From: an uncultured Poribacteria bacterium
Lineage (GTDB): Bacteria > Poribacteria > WGA-4E > WGA-3G
Assembly: GCA_951828515.1 (NCBI GenBank)
Contig: OX639992.1
Location: 4,318,217-4,382,216, forward strand
Reading direction: 5' to 3'
DNA: 64,000 nt
Part shown: positions 50,995-59,595 of the stretch, piece after piece
How positions within the stretch are numbered: the first letter of the stretch is position 1
Layout of the letters: each line of letters starts with the position of its first letter
Position numbers and translations under genes: made by a program
Notes under the pieces: generated by a model
The model's input: the letters and a program-made list of their open reading frames with translations, nothing else
The model's database searches: none
Told to the model about the DNA's origin: nothing

Positions 50995-51402
50995 TCATTT
51001 TTCCATTCTAAAAACACCGATTCTGAAGCCGTATCGCTTGTAAAAGGCGACGGCATCCTCGTTATGAGCGAGTACGTCCAATCTGACTTTCTTATCTGTC
51101 CATACGTTTTCGTATAACCAATCAAGCAGTTGCGTAGCGATCCCTTTACGTCGGTGTGCTCTGTCCACGTACAATTGCCGCATATAGTAGTGTCCATCAT
51201 CGTCTCTGTATAGACAGTAGCCAACAATGTGTCCGTTCTGCTTCGCCACGTAGCAGATGTAATCGGTTGCCAACCATTCTTTCATCCGCTCGGTGAGTTG
51301 GGCAATGTTCATCGGGTTGGGATGCTGTTCGTCCTCAATGAGATGCTTGTTCAGTTCAGCGAGTATGTCGACATCAGTGAGTTCGGCTTTGACGATTTTC
51401 AT
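50995..51402 (-). CDS. GNAT family N-acetyltransferase
   Basis: 135 residues from ATG 51402 (MKIVKAELTDVDILAELN). The acetyl-CoA loop is in VDRAHRRKGIATQLLDWLYE (RxxGxA/T form), and the C-terminal LDVLAHNEDAVAFYKRYGF is the standard beta6/beta7 block. Substrate unknown. It sits between two PhyH genes on the same strand with a 14-bp upstream gap and almost no downstream gap, so co-transcription is likely. Confidence 0.9.
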   Translation of the reverse strand: MKIVKAELTDVDILAELNKHLIEDEQHPNPMNIAQLTERMKEWLATDYICYVAKQNGHIVGYCLYRDDDGHYYMRQLYVDRAHRRKGIATQLLDWLYENVWTDKKVRLDVLAHNEDAVAFYKRYGFRIGVFRMEK

Positions 51403-51416
51403 TGAGATTGACCTAA

Positions 51417-52226
51417 TTACGTCAACGTCACAGTATCCTGTTTCATGAGGTCCTTTATTTCCCATTCTGACCCGTAAGCCGCTAATGCTTTCGTCTCAGG
51501 AGAGAGTCTCTCCATCACTTCCGGTGGGAAGGATTCGCGGACACCACGCTCGTCTTGGAAGAATTGCGTCTTATACCGGAGAATTAGGAATCGCCGATCC
51601 CGATCCATCGGTTTCCATACCAACACACCGTGGGTCAACATCTCGGTGATAATCACGACATCTCCCGCTTTCGGTGTCACATTGACAAGAGCTGGATGGA
51701 GCGGGGCATCTGGATTGTCAGGTTCGGGGAAAAACAGTTTCTCTGGACGCTTAAACTCTCTCTTATGGGAACCCGGCAAAACGATCAAACCCCCATCACC
51801 CGGATAAACGTCCGTGAAATAGAAGAAAGCAACGACATCGTTTGTGAAGATCTGACCGTTTTTGACCCCATACCGCCGGGTCCAACGAAAACCTTCACCG
51901 GCACAATGCAGGGGTGTCATCTCCTGTCGCTCGTGCGTATTCACAACAAGCGACCCGCGATTGAAACGCGGTTTGTTCCAAGTCAATTCTTTGATGATGG
52001 GCCACGTAACAGGATGTAGCGTTAACGCCTCAAGCGATTTGTCGGCAGAGAACCCGTTTGAAAAACCTTCACCACCGCTGCTAATTCCGGGTGGCAATTC
52101 ATCTGGTGCCGCTTGCACAAGCCGTTTGATCGCTACTTGTGCGTTGTTCAGTTCTTCAGGGGTCAGGACGTTCTCTAAATGCAGGTAGCCGCGTAGGTCA
52201 AAGAGGTATTTCTGTTTCGGTGTCAT
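51417..52226 (-). CDS. Phytanoyl-CoA dioxygenase (PhyH) family protein 3
   Basis: 269 residues. Starts MTPKQKYLFDLRGYL, closely like protein 1 (MTDEEKFRFDLSGFL). The family strand GDGGLIVLPGSHK is present, with distal His in EMLTHGVLVW (H199) and Arg R212. At the metal site the sequence is PLHCAGE (H107-C-A), so the Asp of HxD is absent as in protein 1. These two seem to form a subgroup with an altered metal triad. First gene of the three-gene run on this strand. Confidence 0.85.
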   Translation of the reverse strand: MTPKQKYLFDLRGYLHLENVLTPEELNNAQVAIKRLVQAAPDELPPGISSGGEGFSNGFSADKSLEALTLHPVTWPIIKELTWNKPRFNRGSLVVNTHERQEMTPLHCAGEGFRWTRRYGVKNGQIFTNDVVAFFYFTDVYPGDGGLIVLPGSHKREFKRPEKLFFPEPDNPDAPLHPALVNVTPKAGDVVIITEMLTHGVLVWKPMDRDRRFLILRYKTQFFQDERGVRESFPPEVMERLSPETKALAAYGSEWEIKDLMKQDTVTLT

Positions 52227-52518
52227 ATCCTTTCCTCAAGCGGGATGAGGGATCGTTCTCTTGCGAGATATGGTACAAAGAATTGCTTTAAAATTCAAGA
52301 TAATTTACAATGTAGACAGTATCTCACCTGATTTCCGTAATTATGCTGTCGACAGAGTCGTGAGAATCTATCTTGGATTCAGATTGCGGTGCTGTCCACG
52401 GTGATCGCACTGACCTGAATGGAGAGGGTTAGACACTCCGAAACAATTTTCCGTAATGTATTAGAATGTTCAATCAATTTTAATTTGTAAGCATATCTGC
52501 ATTAAAAAGGAGGAGACT

Positions 52519-53340
52519 ATGTTTAACGTGACAATTCAGCCTATCTATAAACCTTTAACATTTGTTGTGATATTCGTATTCGGCTTGTTGATGCTTTCTC
52601 ATATCGGAGATACCGCACCCGAACCCGAAGTTTGGTTTTCCTTCACAGGAAATAAAGCAGCTGTCGCTGAAGATGCCAGCGGCAATGGGAATGACGGCAG
52701 GATTGTGGGCAATGCAAAGCGGGTCAAAAGTAAAGAAGGTCCCTACGGGATGGGCATCGAACTCAGTAAAGCTTTGGACCAGTACATTGAATTCGATTAC
52801 GAGATGACCGATCCCGGTACCGTTTTATTCTGGTTTAAGCCTCACTGGAATGGTGGGGACGCAGGCACCTTTAGGATATTCGATGCCAACAATGCAGTCG
52901 TCTTTTTCTCCATTGGAAAAGGTGCCGTCATCGGAGAACGGGAAAATGAGTTCCACTTCGCGGTAGAGGACGCACCCGATACAGACTATTATCTCGCCGC
53001 TCAGGCCGCTGACGTTGTTAAAAAAGATAAGTGGATGCACGTCGCAGCAACTTGGGATTTCGGCGGCAGTGCTTTCTTCTACCTTGATGGCGAGGAAATC
53101 GCTACAGCGAAAGGGTTCGCAGGATTTCCTAAATTTCATGAATCCCCAAGAATCGGTGGAAATAACAAGTTTAAGTACAGAGCCACCACGGCAGGTGCTC
53201 ACGGTGTGATTGACGAATTCGCTATCTACAGTGAAGTCTTGTCGCAAAAGGACATCCAGAAGGACATGGAGTTCCTCGTTTCCGATGTGAAGCCCGAAGG
53301 AAAGATCGCTATGACTTGGGGACGGCTAAAGAGCGAATGA
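52519..53340 (+). CDS. Secreted LamG/concanavalin A-like protein
   Basis: 273 residues. ATG 52519 with a strong AAGGAGGAG. Signal peptide or anchor LTFVVIFVFGLLMLSHIG. The mature part is one LamG (Laminin_G_3) jelly roll: VWFSFTGNKAAVAEDASGNGNDG, GTVLFWFKPHWNGG, KWMHVAATWDFGGSAFFYLDGEEIA, IDEFAIYSEVLSQKDI. Such domains bind carbohydrate or protein at the surface. Divergent from the PhyH 3 gene; convergent with the sulfatase operon. Confidence 0.9.
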   Translation: MFNVTIQPIYKPLTFVVIFVFGLLMLSHIGDTAPEPEVWFSFTGNKAAVAEDASGNGNDGRIVGNAKRVKSKEGPYGMGIELSKALDQYIEFDYEMTDPGTVLFWFKPHWNGGDAGTFRIFDANNAVVFFSIGKGAVIGERENEFHFAVEDAPDTDYYLAAQAADVVKKDKWMHVAATWDFGGSAFFYLDGEEIATAKGFAGFPKFHESPRIGGNNKFKYRATTAGAHGVIDEFAIYSEVLSQKDIQKDMEFLVSDVKPEGKIAMTWGRLKSE

Positions 53341-53478
53341 TAACCATTGTTAGACAATTCATCATAAAAACATGATGTTGACGAATAAGACCGTTTGTAG
53401 TAGTGCAATTCATTGCACGTTCTAAGGGGACGTTAACGGAAAATGAATTGCACTACTACAAACTTTTGACCTTTAACG
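53341..53478. repeat. GTAGTAGTGCAATTCATTGCAC palindrome pair
   Basis: The palindrome at about 53397-53420 and an inverted partial copy (GAATTGCACTACTACAAAC) at about 53443-53462 flank 20 bp in this convergent gap. The same family occurs at about 2341 and 21946. Confidence 0.6.
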
Positions 53479-54873
53479 CTACTCATAATCCCCTAACGCA
53501 TCCCGCAACCGTTCCAATTCCGCTTTCAATTCCGCTACAACCCCCGCATACACCGGATCTCCATAAACATTGCGCATTTCATGCGGGTCCTTCTCCAGGT
53601 CGAACAACTCCCATTCTGGCGGTGTCGCTCGGTCTATTGCACCGCCTGACCCCAACGCCTCACCGTAATAGTAGATGAGTTTATACCGTTCCGTCCGCAC
53701 ACCGTAATGTGCTGGAATGTTGAAGTGCGCGAGGTGCATCCAATACCGGTAGTACATGGACGTGCGCCAATCCGCTGGCGTTTCACCTGTTAACGACGTT
53801 TGGAGACTACATCCTTGCATATCGTCTGGAATTCCTATGCCTGCGTAGTCGAGGAGCGTCGGTGCGAAGTCAACGTTCAGTGTAATTTGTTCACTCACAC
53901 CCGACACTGGGATCTCACGTGGGTATCGGACGAGCAACGGAATCCGAATTGATTCCTCATACATGAACCGTTTGTCGTACCAACCGTGGTCCCCAAGAAA
54001 GAATCCGTGATCTGCAGAATAGATGACGATCGTATCTTCCGCAAGCCCTTCCGCATCCAGATAATCGAGCAATCGTCCGACATTTTCATCGATGGCGTGG
54101 GCACAGCGCAGATAGTTCTGCATGTAGCACTGATAATTCCACCGTTTCAAAGCATCACCTTCCAAATTTCCCGGGATCGGTTCTGGGAGATGATTTTTCT
54201 GATGCATAATGCCTACCTTCGCTGTGTTCATCGCAGCCGCCGCTGCCCGATTTTCGTAGACATCGTTGAAGGTCGGGGGTTCAGGGATCTCCTCCGTATA
54301 GAGATGCCGATGCTTCGGATTCGGAAAAAACGGATCGTGCGTCGCCTTATAGGTCATCATGAGAAAAAATGGCTGATCCGTCTGTCTGTTGTGTAGCCAG
54401 TTCAGCGAGCTGTCCGTCACGATGTCCGCGGAGTATCCATCAAATTTTTTCCGTTCCCCCATCTCAATCATTTCGGGATCAATGTGTGCACCTTGGACGG
54501 GGAACACGTTCCAGTAATCGAATCCGTGCGGATCGCTGACACCACCGTGTCCGAGATGCCATTTCCCAACAATCGCCGTCTGATACCCATCTTCATGCAG
54601 CATCTGTGCGACTGTCTGTTCTTGCGTGTGATCAATTGTATCCGCGAGGGTTTTAATGCCCGTCTTATGACTGTATTTCCCTGTGAGAATGGAACCCCGT
54701 GCTGGCGTGCAGATTGCGTTCGTGCAGAAACAGTTGTTGAATCGCATCCCGCCATCGCCGATCCGGTCGATATTCGGGGTACTGTTCATCTCGCTCCCAT
54801 AGCAACTAATTGCTGGTGCCGCATGGTCATCGGACACAATGAGGAGTATATTCGGTCTATCTGTAGTCGGCAT
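53479..54873 (-). CDS. Sulfatase (type I, formylglycine-dependent)
   Basis: 464 residues. N-terminal PNILLIVSDDHA supplies the metal-binding Asp pair (D15, D16). C55 in ICTPARGSILTGKYSH is the CxPxR site converted to formylglycine. It requires a sulfatase-maturing enzyme, not present in this window. Later blocks: GKWHLGHGG, YSADHGFFLGDHGWYDKR. No signal peptide is evident, so probably cytoplasmic, or mis-predicted at the N-terminus. The start lies 3 nt after the stop of the dehydrogenase gene: a tight two-gene operon, possibly for sulfated sugar use. Confidence 0.95.
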   Translation of the reverse strand: MPTTDRPNILLIVSDDHAAPAISCYGSEMNSTPNIDRIGDGGMRFNNCFCTNAICTPARGSILTGKYSHKTGIKTLADTIDHTQEQTVAQMLHEDGYQTAIVGKWHLGHGGVSDPHGFDYWNVFPVQGAHIDPEMIEMGERKKFDGYSADIVTDSSLNWLHNRQTDQPFFLMMTYKATHDPFFPNPKHRHLYTEEIPEPPTFNDVYENRAAAAAMNTAKVGIMHQKNHLPEPIPGNLEGDALKRWNYQCYMQNYLRCAHAIDENVGRLLDYLDAEGLAEDTIVIYSADHGFFLGDHGWYDKRFMYEESIRIPLLVRYPREIPVSGVSEQITLNVDFAPTLLDYAGIGIPDDMQGCSLQTSLTGETPADWRTSMYYRYWMHLAHFNIPAHYGVRTERYKLIYYYGEALGSGGAIDRATPPEWELFDLEKDPHEMRNVYGDPVYAGVVAELKAELERLRDALGDYE

Positions 54874-54876
54874 GGC

Positions 54877-55899
54877 TTATTCCCAAGGTTTCAGGATAAT
54901 CTTCGAGCTTTCGTGAGATGCAGAAGTTTCAAATGCCTGTTGGATCTCACGCATCGGGTAGATATTGCTGATCAGCAGATCGAGGAGTGATGAGCCTTCG
55001 ATGACCTTCATCAACCCGGGGAATTGGTTGAGGTTATAGTGCCATGCCCCCGCGAGACGCAACCCTTTACCGATGAGATCTGGGCTGACGTGGAGAACGG
55101 TATCGTTTCTGCCACTCTGTCCGACGAACGCAATCGTGCCACGCCGACGCGTCGCATCAATACAAAGTCTGTGCGCTTGGACGTTTCCTGAACAGTCGAG
55201 TGCGAAGTCCACACCGCGCCCATCTGTGGTGAGGTCGCGAATCTGGTCTACAGCATCTTCATCAGTCGGGTTGATGACCGCCTCGACACCCATCTGTCTT
55301 GCCCGTTCAGCACGCCACGGGATTAGTTCCGCTGCGATGACTTTTGCACCGCGAAATCGAGCGTTGGTAATTGCACCGAAACCAACAGGACCGATACCGG
55401 TAATCAGCACCGTGTGTGTCGCGTTAACGCCCATTTCGTCAAACGCTCGATACGACGGGCCCAAGGCGCAGCACGCAAGGGACGCGTGTTCGTAAGAGAC
55501 GGTGTCTGGAATTTTTGGGAGCAACCAAGAGGGCTTGAGAATATACTGTGCCATTGTCGCACTCCCGTAAGCGGAGCCGACGAATTCCTCAAAATTGTAG
55601 TTGTTTTCGCAGTGGATGTAGTCACCGTCGGTGCAAAGCACACACTTCCCGCAGGGGTATTGTGGCATGACAACCACCCGGTCGCCGATCTCCACTTTTC
55701 CGGGTTGGGCGATGTCGACGACCTCGCCCGCGGCTTCATGTCCAAGCCGATCGGTCTGACTTCCGTGCTCAAAAGCGTGGTATTCGGTACACATCGGTGA
55801 AGCGTGGACTTTTACAACGACCCAATCCTCTTTCGGCGTCGGATCTGGTACTTCGACGAGTCCCGCTTGATGTTCACCTAAGACTGCTGCTACTTTCAT
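54877..55899 (-). CDS. Zinc-dependent medium-chain alcohol/polyol dehydrogenase
   Basis: 340 residues. Catalytic zinc ligands C37 and H54-E55 (RLGHEAAGEV). Structural zinc Cys C83, C86, C89, C97 (YPCGKCVLCTDGDYIHC). Rossmann GIGPVGFG about 168, followed by a D/E-poor nucleotide loop. MDR family: threonine, sorbitol or other polyol dehydrogenases share this layout. It is the first gene of the operon with the sulfatase, so an oxidation of the desulfated product is plausible but unproven. Confidence 0.92.
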   Translation of the reverse strand: MKVAAVLGEHQAGLVEVPDPTPKEDWVVVKVHASPMCTEYHAFEHGSQTDRLGHEAAGEVVDIAQPGKVEIGDRVVVMPQYPCGKCVLCTDGDYIHCENNYNFEEFVGSAYGSATMAQYILKPSWLLPKIPDTVSYEHASLACCALGPSYRAFDEMGVNATHTVLITGIGPVGFGAITNARFRGAKVIAAELIPWRAERARQMGVEAVINPTDEDAVDQIRDLTTDGRGVDFALDCSGNVQAHRLCIDATRRRGTIAFVGQSGRNDTVLHVSPDLIGKGLRLAGAWHYNLNQFPGLMKVIEGSSLLDLLISNIYPMREIQQAFETSASHESSKIILKPWE

Positions 55900-55932
55900 A
55901 GTTGCTCCTTATATTTTTCATCAAAGATACGT

Positions 55933-56050
55933 AGGACTTACGCAGGCTGCTCTTTTGTAGCACAAACTTTTAGATTGGGTCAGGAGTGTTGGCGTTTTGT
56001 CGAGAATCCGCATCTAACAAAGCGTGCCACGGTCAAAATTGCGTAAATCC
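55933..56050. repeat. Inverted-repeat element, AGGACTTACGCA ends
   Basis: 118 bp: left AGGACTTACGCA, right TGCGTAAATCC. Diverged relative of 2254-2376. Confidence 0.55.
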
Positions 56051-56107
56051 CGCAAAGGTATAGGATATTTCAATTAAACCTCCGTCCATTTTAGCATAAT
56101 TCCATTT

Positions 56108-56244
56108 ATAGTAAAGCCTGAAAATACTTGGACACTTTAGAAAACACAAGACCCCACTCGCTTGCGAGGTGTTTTTGCTTGGGTGTTTCCCACCTAACCT
56201 CGCCACATTAGAGCGTGTAAACTTAATTGTGGGCTTTACTATAT
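56108..56244. repeat. 137-bp TATAGT-ended element with GCGAGGT palindrome core
   Basis: Perfect 12-bp inverted ends TATAGTAAAGCC / GGCTTTACTATA. The core is a GCGAGG...CCTCGC palindrome split by one ~20-bp motif (56171-56190), unlike the TGCGG core of the 94-bp copies. Confidence 0.7.
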
Positions 56245-56398
56245 TCTATCAATCAAATTGTGAAGTTTTGATAGTCACGGTCGTTCAGTTTTCTTGTAGG
56301 GAGGATTACCAAAGCCTGCCATCTTTTGTAGGATTGACTTCCTGATCCCGACTCTTGCCGACTGCTGACTGCCGACGGCTGACTGCCAAAAACTTTGC

Positions 56399-56427
56399 TT
56401 GACAAAATTAGCGAAAACCTGTTTAAT
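56399..56427 (+). promoter_or_regulatory. Sigma70-like promoter
   Basis: TTGACA (56399-56404), 17-bp spacer, TTTAAT (56422-56427). It would read into the IS605-derived element and then the RidA gene. Confidence 0.45.
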
Positions 56428-56534
56428 AATAGAGGCAGATACAAACAATCACAGCAAGTATTGACTTGCAAGCCATACCAGAAATGCCGTGTTTTCGGCA
56501 TGTTAGGATTTAATCTTTTTATAAAAGGACAATT

Positions 56535-56965
56535 CAGGTCAGTGACCCCCGACTGAAGTTTGGGGGACCTGTGCGAAGCGTATGCCAAACGTCCACTCCA
56601 CAAGTTAAACCACTTTCTACACACAATATCGCGGTATCTCGGCGTGGCAGCCGAAACAATGTTAGTAAAAGGTCTGCATCTGTGGTGGATGTAGACGCAA
56701 GGATGCTCCCCAAGTCTCTATCAAACTTGGATACTGTGATGTGGAAGGGGAAACATACAACCCGAGAGGGAGATTACCAACAAAATCTTTTGGTAGGACA
56801 CCGGGTCAGGTCTATTAGACGGAAAGTGCGAGTTCTGTTCAACGAAGCAGCCCAATCTGAATCCAAACACCCAATGTGCAGGTGGTGTTAAAACAGCACT
56901 TTACATTTTAAACTAAAAAAGGAGCGGTGTTTCCTCCCCTGCCTAAAGACAGGGGTCTCCACACC
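56535..56965 (+). mobile_element. IS200/IS605-derived non-autonomous element (no tnpA/tnpB)
   Basis: Left-end hairpin ACCCCCGACTGAAGTTTGGGGGA (5-bp GC stem) near 56544-56566; right-end hairpin CCCCTGCCTAAAGACAGGGG near 56935-56955. Between them an open 106-codon frame (56571-56891) has no family signature. Sub-terminal hairpins at both ends are typical of HUH-transposed IS200/IS605 elements; the interior could be a remnant or a non-coding (omega-like) RNA. Boundaries are approximate. Confidence 0.5.
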
Positions 56966-56975
56966 GAAGAATTTG

Positions 56976-57437
56976 ATGAAAGTAGAACAACGACTTGAAG
57001 AATTAGGGGTGGAATTGCCAGAACCGGCGGTTCCCGTAGCGAATTATGTCACAACGGTGCAAGCCGGTAATATCGTCTTTACCTCTGGGCACGGGCCCGG
57101 AACAGGCGAAGGTCCAATCTATAAGAGCCAACTCGGAACCGATGCGACAATCGACGAAGGCTATGCTTCGGCACGCCAAGTGGCAATTTGCTTATTGAGT
57201 ACCCTCAAACACGCACTCGGTGATCTTGACAAAATCAAACGTGTCGTCAAAGTTCTTGGGTTCGTCAATTCGGCGCCCGACTTCATCGACCAGCCCGCGG
57301 TGGTCAATGGCGCATCGGACTTTTTGGTTGAGGTCTTCGGCGATAAAGGTAGACATGCCCGCTCCGCAGTCGGCATGGTCCAATTACCCGGTGGGATTCC
57401 GGTTGAAATTGAGATGGTCGTGGAAATTGAGGATTAA
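56976..57437 (+). CDS. RidA/YjgF family enamine/imine deaminase-like protein
   Basis: 153 residues from ATG 56976. RidA proteins hydrolyse reactive enamines/imines such as 2-aminoacrylate. Seen: NYVTTVQAGNIVFTSGHGPG, the ISGQ-like core, and C-terminal VGMVQLPGGIPVEIEMVVEIED. The canonical catalytic Arg before the final strand (R-x-x-V/C-x-x-x-x-L-P) is present in RSAVGMVQLPGG. It belongs to the longer ~150-residue subgroup. It starts within 15 bp of the end of the IS605-derived element, so its native promoter may have been displaced. Next gene is fabV, 132 bp downstream. Confidence 0.9.
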   Translation: MKVEQRLEELGVELPEPAVPVANYVTTVQAGNIVFTSGHGPGTGEGPIYKSQLGTDATIDEGYASARQVAICLLSTLKHALGDLDKIKRVVKVLGFVNSAPDFIDQPAVVNGASDFLVEVFGDKGRHARSAVGMVQLPGGIPVEIEMVVEIED

Positions 57438-57569
57438 TCTCTTGCGGAAACTTAAAATCCGTATGATGAGTCACGGAAGCGCAGCCCGAAACGAAGTGGA
57501 GGGCGACTCCGGAGAAGAAGACTCCAAGCATGAAACCACACTTATTACTCCGCAAGGAAAGTTATAAAA

Positions 57570-58763
57570 ATGGCAGTTCAAATTGTTAAACCTCGGATCC
57601 GAGGGTTTATTTGTACCAATGCCCATCCCGCTGGATGTCAGACGAATGTCCTAAACCAGATAGATGAGATTAAGCAGGGCATTCCCTACAAAGAAACGGG
57701 TATGAATGCCCTTATCATCGGTGCGTCAACGGGGTACGGGCTTGCTTCTCGTATCGCTCTGACTTGGGCTTACGGTGCGAAAACGCTTGGACTTCTTTAT
57801 GAGCGTCCCGCAGATGCCAGACGGACCGCAACAGCGGGGTACTATAACACCGTCGCCCTTCATCAGCAAGCCGCGGCGGATGGGTTTTTTGCGGACAGTC
57901 TCAACGGTGATGCGTTTTCTCATGAAATGAAGGCAGATGCTATTGCCCGACTCAAAGCGGACTTCGGGAAAATAGATATTCTCGTCTATAGCATCGCCGC
58001 ACCACGACGCATACATCCGAAAACCGGTGTCTCACATCAATCCCAACTGAAACCGATCGGTGCTTCGTATACAGGAAAGACGATTGATCTGAATCGTGAA
58101 GTTATCGCACCTGTGACGATTGAGCCAGCGGACGATCAAGAGATCACTGATACCATCGCCGTGATGGGTGGTGAAGACTTAGAGATATGGATTGACACAC
58201 TGGCAGAAGCCGAGTTACTTGCACCAGAAGTCACAGTTGTTGCCTATACCTATATCGGGAGTTCCTTGACCTGGCCCATTTACCGGGATGGGACTATCGG
58301 CAGAGCAAAAGACGATTTAAAAGCGCGCGTAGACGCACTTGACGAACGGCTCGCAAACCAACTCGGCGGTAATGCCTATATCTCGGTGAACAAAGCCGTC
58401 GTTACGCAAGCCTCCGCTGCAATTCCTGTCGTTCCGCTCTATGTCAGTATCCTCTATGATGTTATGAATGCCAAAGGCATCAACGAGGCACCGATTGGGC
58501 AGATGCGGCGACTTTTCTCGGAACATCTCGGACCTGGGCTACAACCGCAACTCGATAGCGAACGCTATATCCGTCTTGATGATCGTGAGTTACAGCCTGA
58601 AGTAACAGACGCTGTAACCGAGCGTTGGGGACAGATTGATACCCACAATTTCCATGAACTCTCCGACTACGCAGGCTTCAGACGCCGCTTCCGAAACCTG
58701 TTCGGGTTCGAGGTCGAAGGCGTAGGCTACGATGAGGCAGTCGAGACGGAATTAACGTTTTAG
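57570..58763 (+). CDS. fabV: Trans-2-enoyl-CoA/ACP reductase, FabV type
   Basis: 397 residues, the usual FabV size. Reduces enoyl-ACP/CoA with NADH in fatty-acid synthesis and is intrinsically triclosan-insensitive. N-terminal IVKPRIRGFICTNAHPAGC, cofactor loop VIGASTGYGLASR-like (LIIGASTGYGLASR), and the distinctive Y-x8-K active site in YRDGTIGRAK. Family marker FEVEGVGYDEAVE near the C-terminus. ATG 57570 has AGGAAAG upstream. No other fab gene is in the window, so it may be the main or sole enoyl reductase. Confidence 0.97.
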   Translation: MAVQIVKPRIRGFICTNAHPAGCQTNVLNQIDEIKQGIPYKETGMNALIIGASTGYGLASRIALTWAYGAKTLGLLYERPADARRTATAGYYNTVALHQQAAADGFFADSLNGDAFSHEMKADAIARLKADFGKIDILVYSIAAPRRIHPKTGVSHQSQLKPIGASYTGKTIDLNREVIAPVTIEPADDQEITDTIAVMGGEDLEIWIDTLAEAELLAPEVTVVAYTYIGSSLTWPIYRDGTIGRAKDDLKARVDALDERLANQLGGNAYISVNKAVVTQASAAIPVVPLYVSILYDVMNAKGINEAPIGQMRRLFSEHLGPGLQPQLDSERYIRLDDRELQPEVTDAVTERWGQIDTHNFHELSDYAGFRRRFRNLFGFEVEGVGYDEAVETELTF

Positions 58764-58794
58764 GAAATGACTGGCTGCGGAGATCAATATCTGA

Positions 58795-59133
58795 ATGCAA
58801 GATGTGCCACCGAGGGAACTACAATTCTACCGAATGCCAAATGGACGTGAACCTTTCGCTGAATGGTATAATGCAATTCGAGACCCATGGACGCAGAGTA
58901 GAATTCAGAAACGGCTTGTGCGGCTTGGTCTCGGCAATTTTGGGGATTGTCGTTCTGTTGGTAGCGGTGTGTTTGAACTGCGTCTTCAGTTCGCTGCCGG
59001 TTATCGCATCTATTTTGGTGAGGTAGATGACACGATTGTTCTTATACTCTGTGGCGGGGACAAGTCGTCGCAGACGCGGGACATTGCACGAGCAAAAACC
59101 TATTGGTTACAATACAAGGAGATACAACGATGA
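58795..59133 (+). CDS. RelE/ParE-type toxin (Gp49/HigB-like addiction module killer)
   Basis: 112 residues. PF05973/TIGR02683-type toxin, likely an mRNA interferase or gyrase poison. Family features: FAEWYNAIRDP near the start, then RIQKRLVRLGLGNFGDCRSVGSGVFELRLQ, GYRIYFGEVD, LILCGGDKSSQTRDIARAK. Its TGA overlaps the antitoxin ATG (CGATGAG), the standard toxin-first arrangement of this subfamily. A weak GGAG is about 13 nt upstream of ATG 58795. It follows fabV by 31 bp. Confidence 0.9.
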   Translation: MQDVPPRELQFYRMPNGREPFAEWYNAIRDPWTQSRIQKRLVRLGLGNFGDCRSVGSGVFELRLQFAAGYRIYFGEVDDTIVLILCGGDKSSQTRDIARAKTYWLQYKEIQR

Positions 59134-59531
59134 GAGAGTATCGAACTTTGTGCGATTTCCAAATGGAACAACTTGCTGACCGGACGGCGGCGATTAACTA
59201 TCTTCAAGTGACATTAGAAGAATACCAAGTTGATGGGGATATGCCCTTTTTTCTTCACGAGATCCGGACCGTTTTAGAAGCACAAGGCGGGATAGCCAAA
59301 CTTGCTAAGAGAACTAATATTGAACCCGCAGTCCTCTCAGAAATGCTCACCAGCGACGCGGCACCGCGGCTTGATATATTCAGTTCGATTTTGGCTGCCC
59401 TCGGATGCCAGCTCTCGATTCAACCCTTAGAGGCGACAGAATGTAGTACCGAATCCGTGGCAGGAGAGACGTCAATTGTGTCATCAAAGCTATCAAGTCC
59501 TACCCCTGAAGTTGTAGAAGAAAAAGGGTGA
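59130..59531 (+). CDS. HTH antitoxin partner of the RelE-type toxin
   Basis: 133 residues from ATG 59130, with AAGGAGATACAACG upstream inside the toxin gene. A Cro/C1-type HTH block (AQGGIAKLAKRTNIEPAVLSEMLT) follows an N-terminal IAYLxxALE-like segment (AAINYLQVTLEEY). This matches the TIGR02684 'addiction module antidote' group. The C-terminal tail is longer than usual (about 35 residues, acidic, rich in Ser/Glu). It presumably neutralises the toxin and autoregulates the operon. Confidence 0.88.
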   Translation: MREYRTLCDFQMEQLADRTAAINYLQVTLEEYQVDGDMPFFLHEIRTVLEAQGGIAKLAKRTNIEPAVLSEMLTSDAAPRLDIFSSILAALGCQLSIQPLEATECSTESVAGETSIVSSKLSSPTPEVVEEKG

Positions 59532-59595
59532 ATTGTTACATAGAGACCTCTTAACCGACAACCGACAACTGATAACTATCACAAAGGAGAAACTT

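Larger units (their letters stand above)
55900..56975. other. Gap rich in small mobile elements
   Basis: No convincing gene. Contains the AGGACTTACGCA-ended element (55933-56050), the TATAGT-ended element with a nested palindrome and 20-bp motif (56108-56244), a CTGACTGC-type tract (56345-56391), a promoter-like site (56399-56427) and an IS200/IS605-derived non-autonomous element (about 56535-56965). Confidence 0.65.

Noticed and set aside
53403-53678. 91-codon plus-strand frame
   Set aside because: It crosses a palindromic repeat and then runs antisense to the end of the sulfatase gene.
57464-57567. A 34-codon frame between ridA and fabV
   Set aside because: Too short, no ribosome-binding site and no recognisable features.
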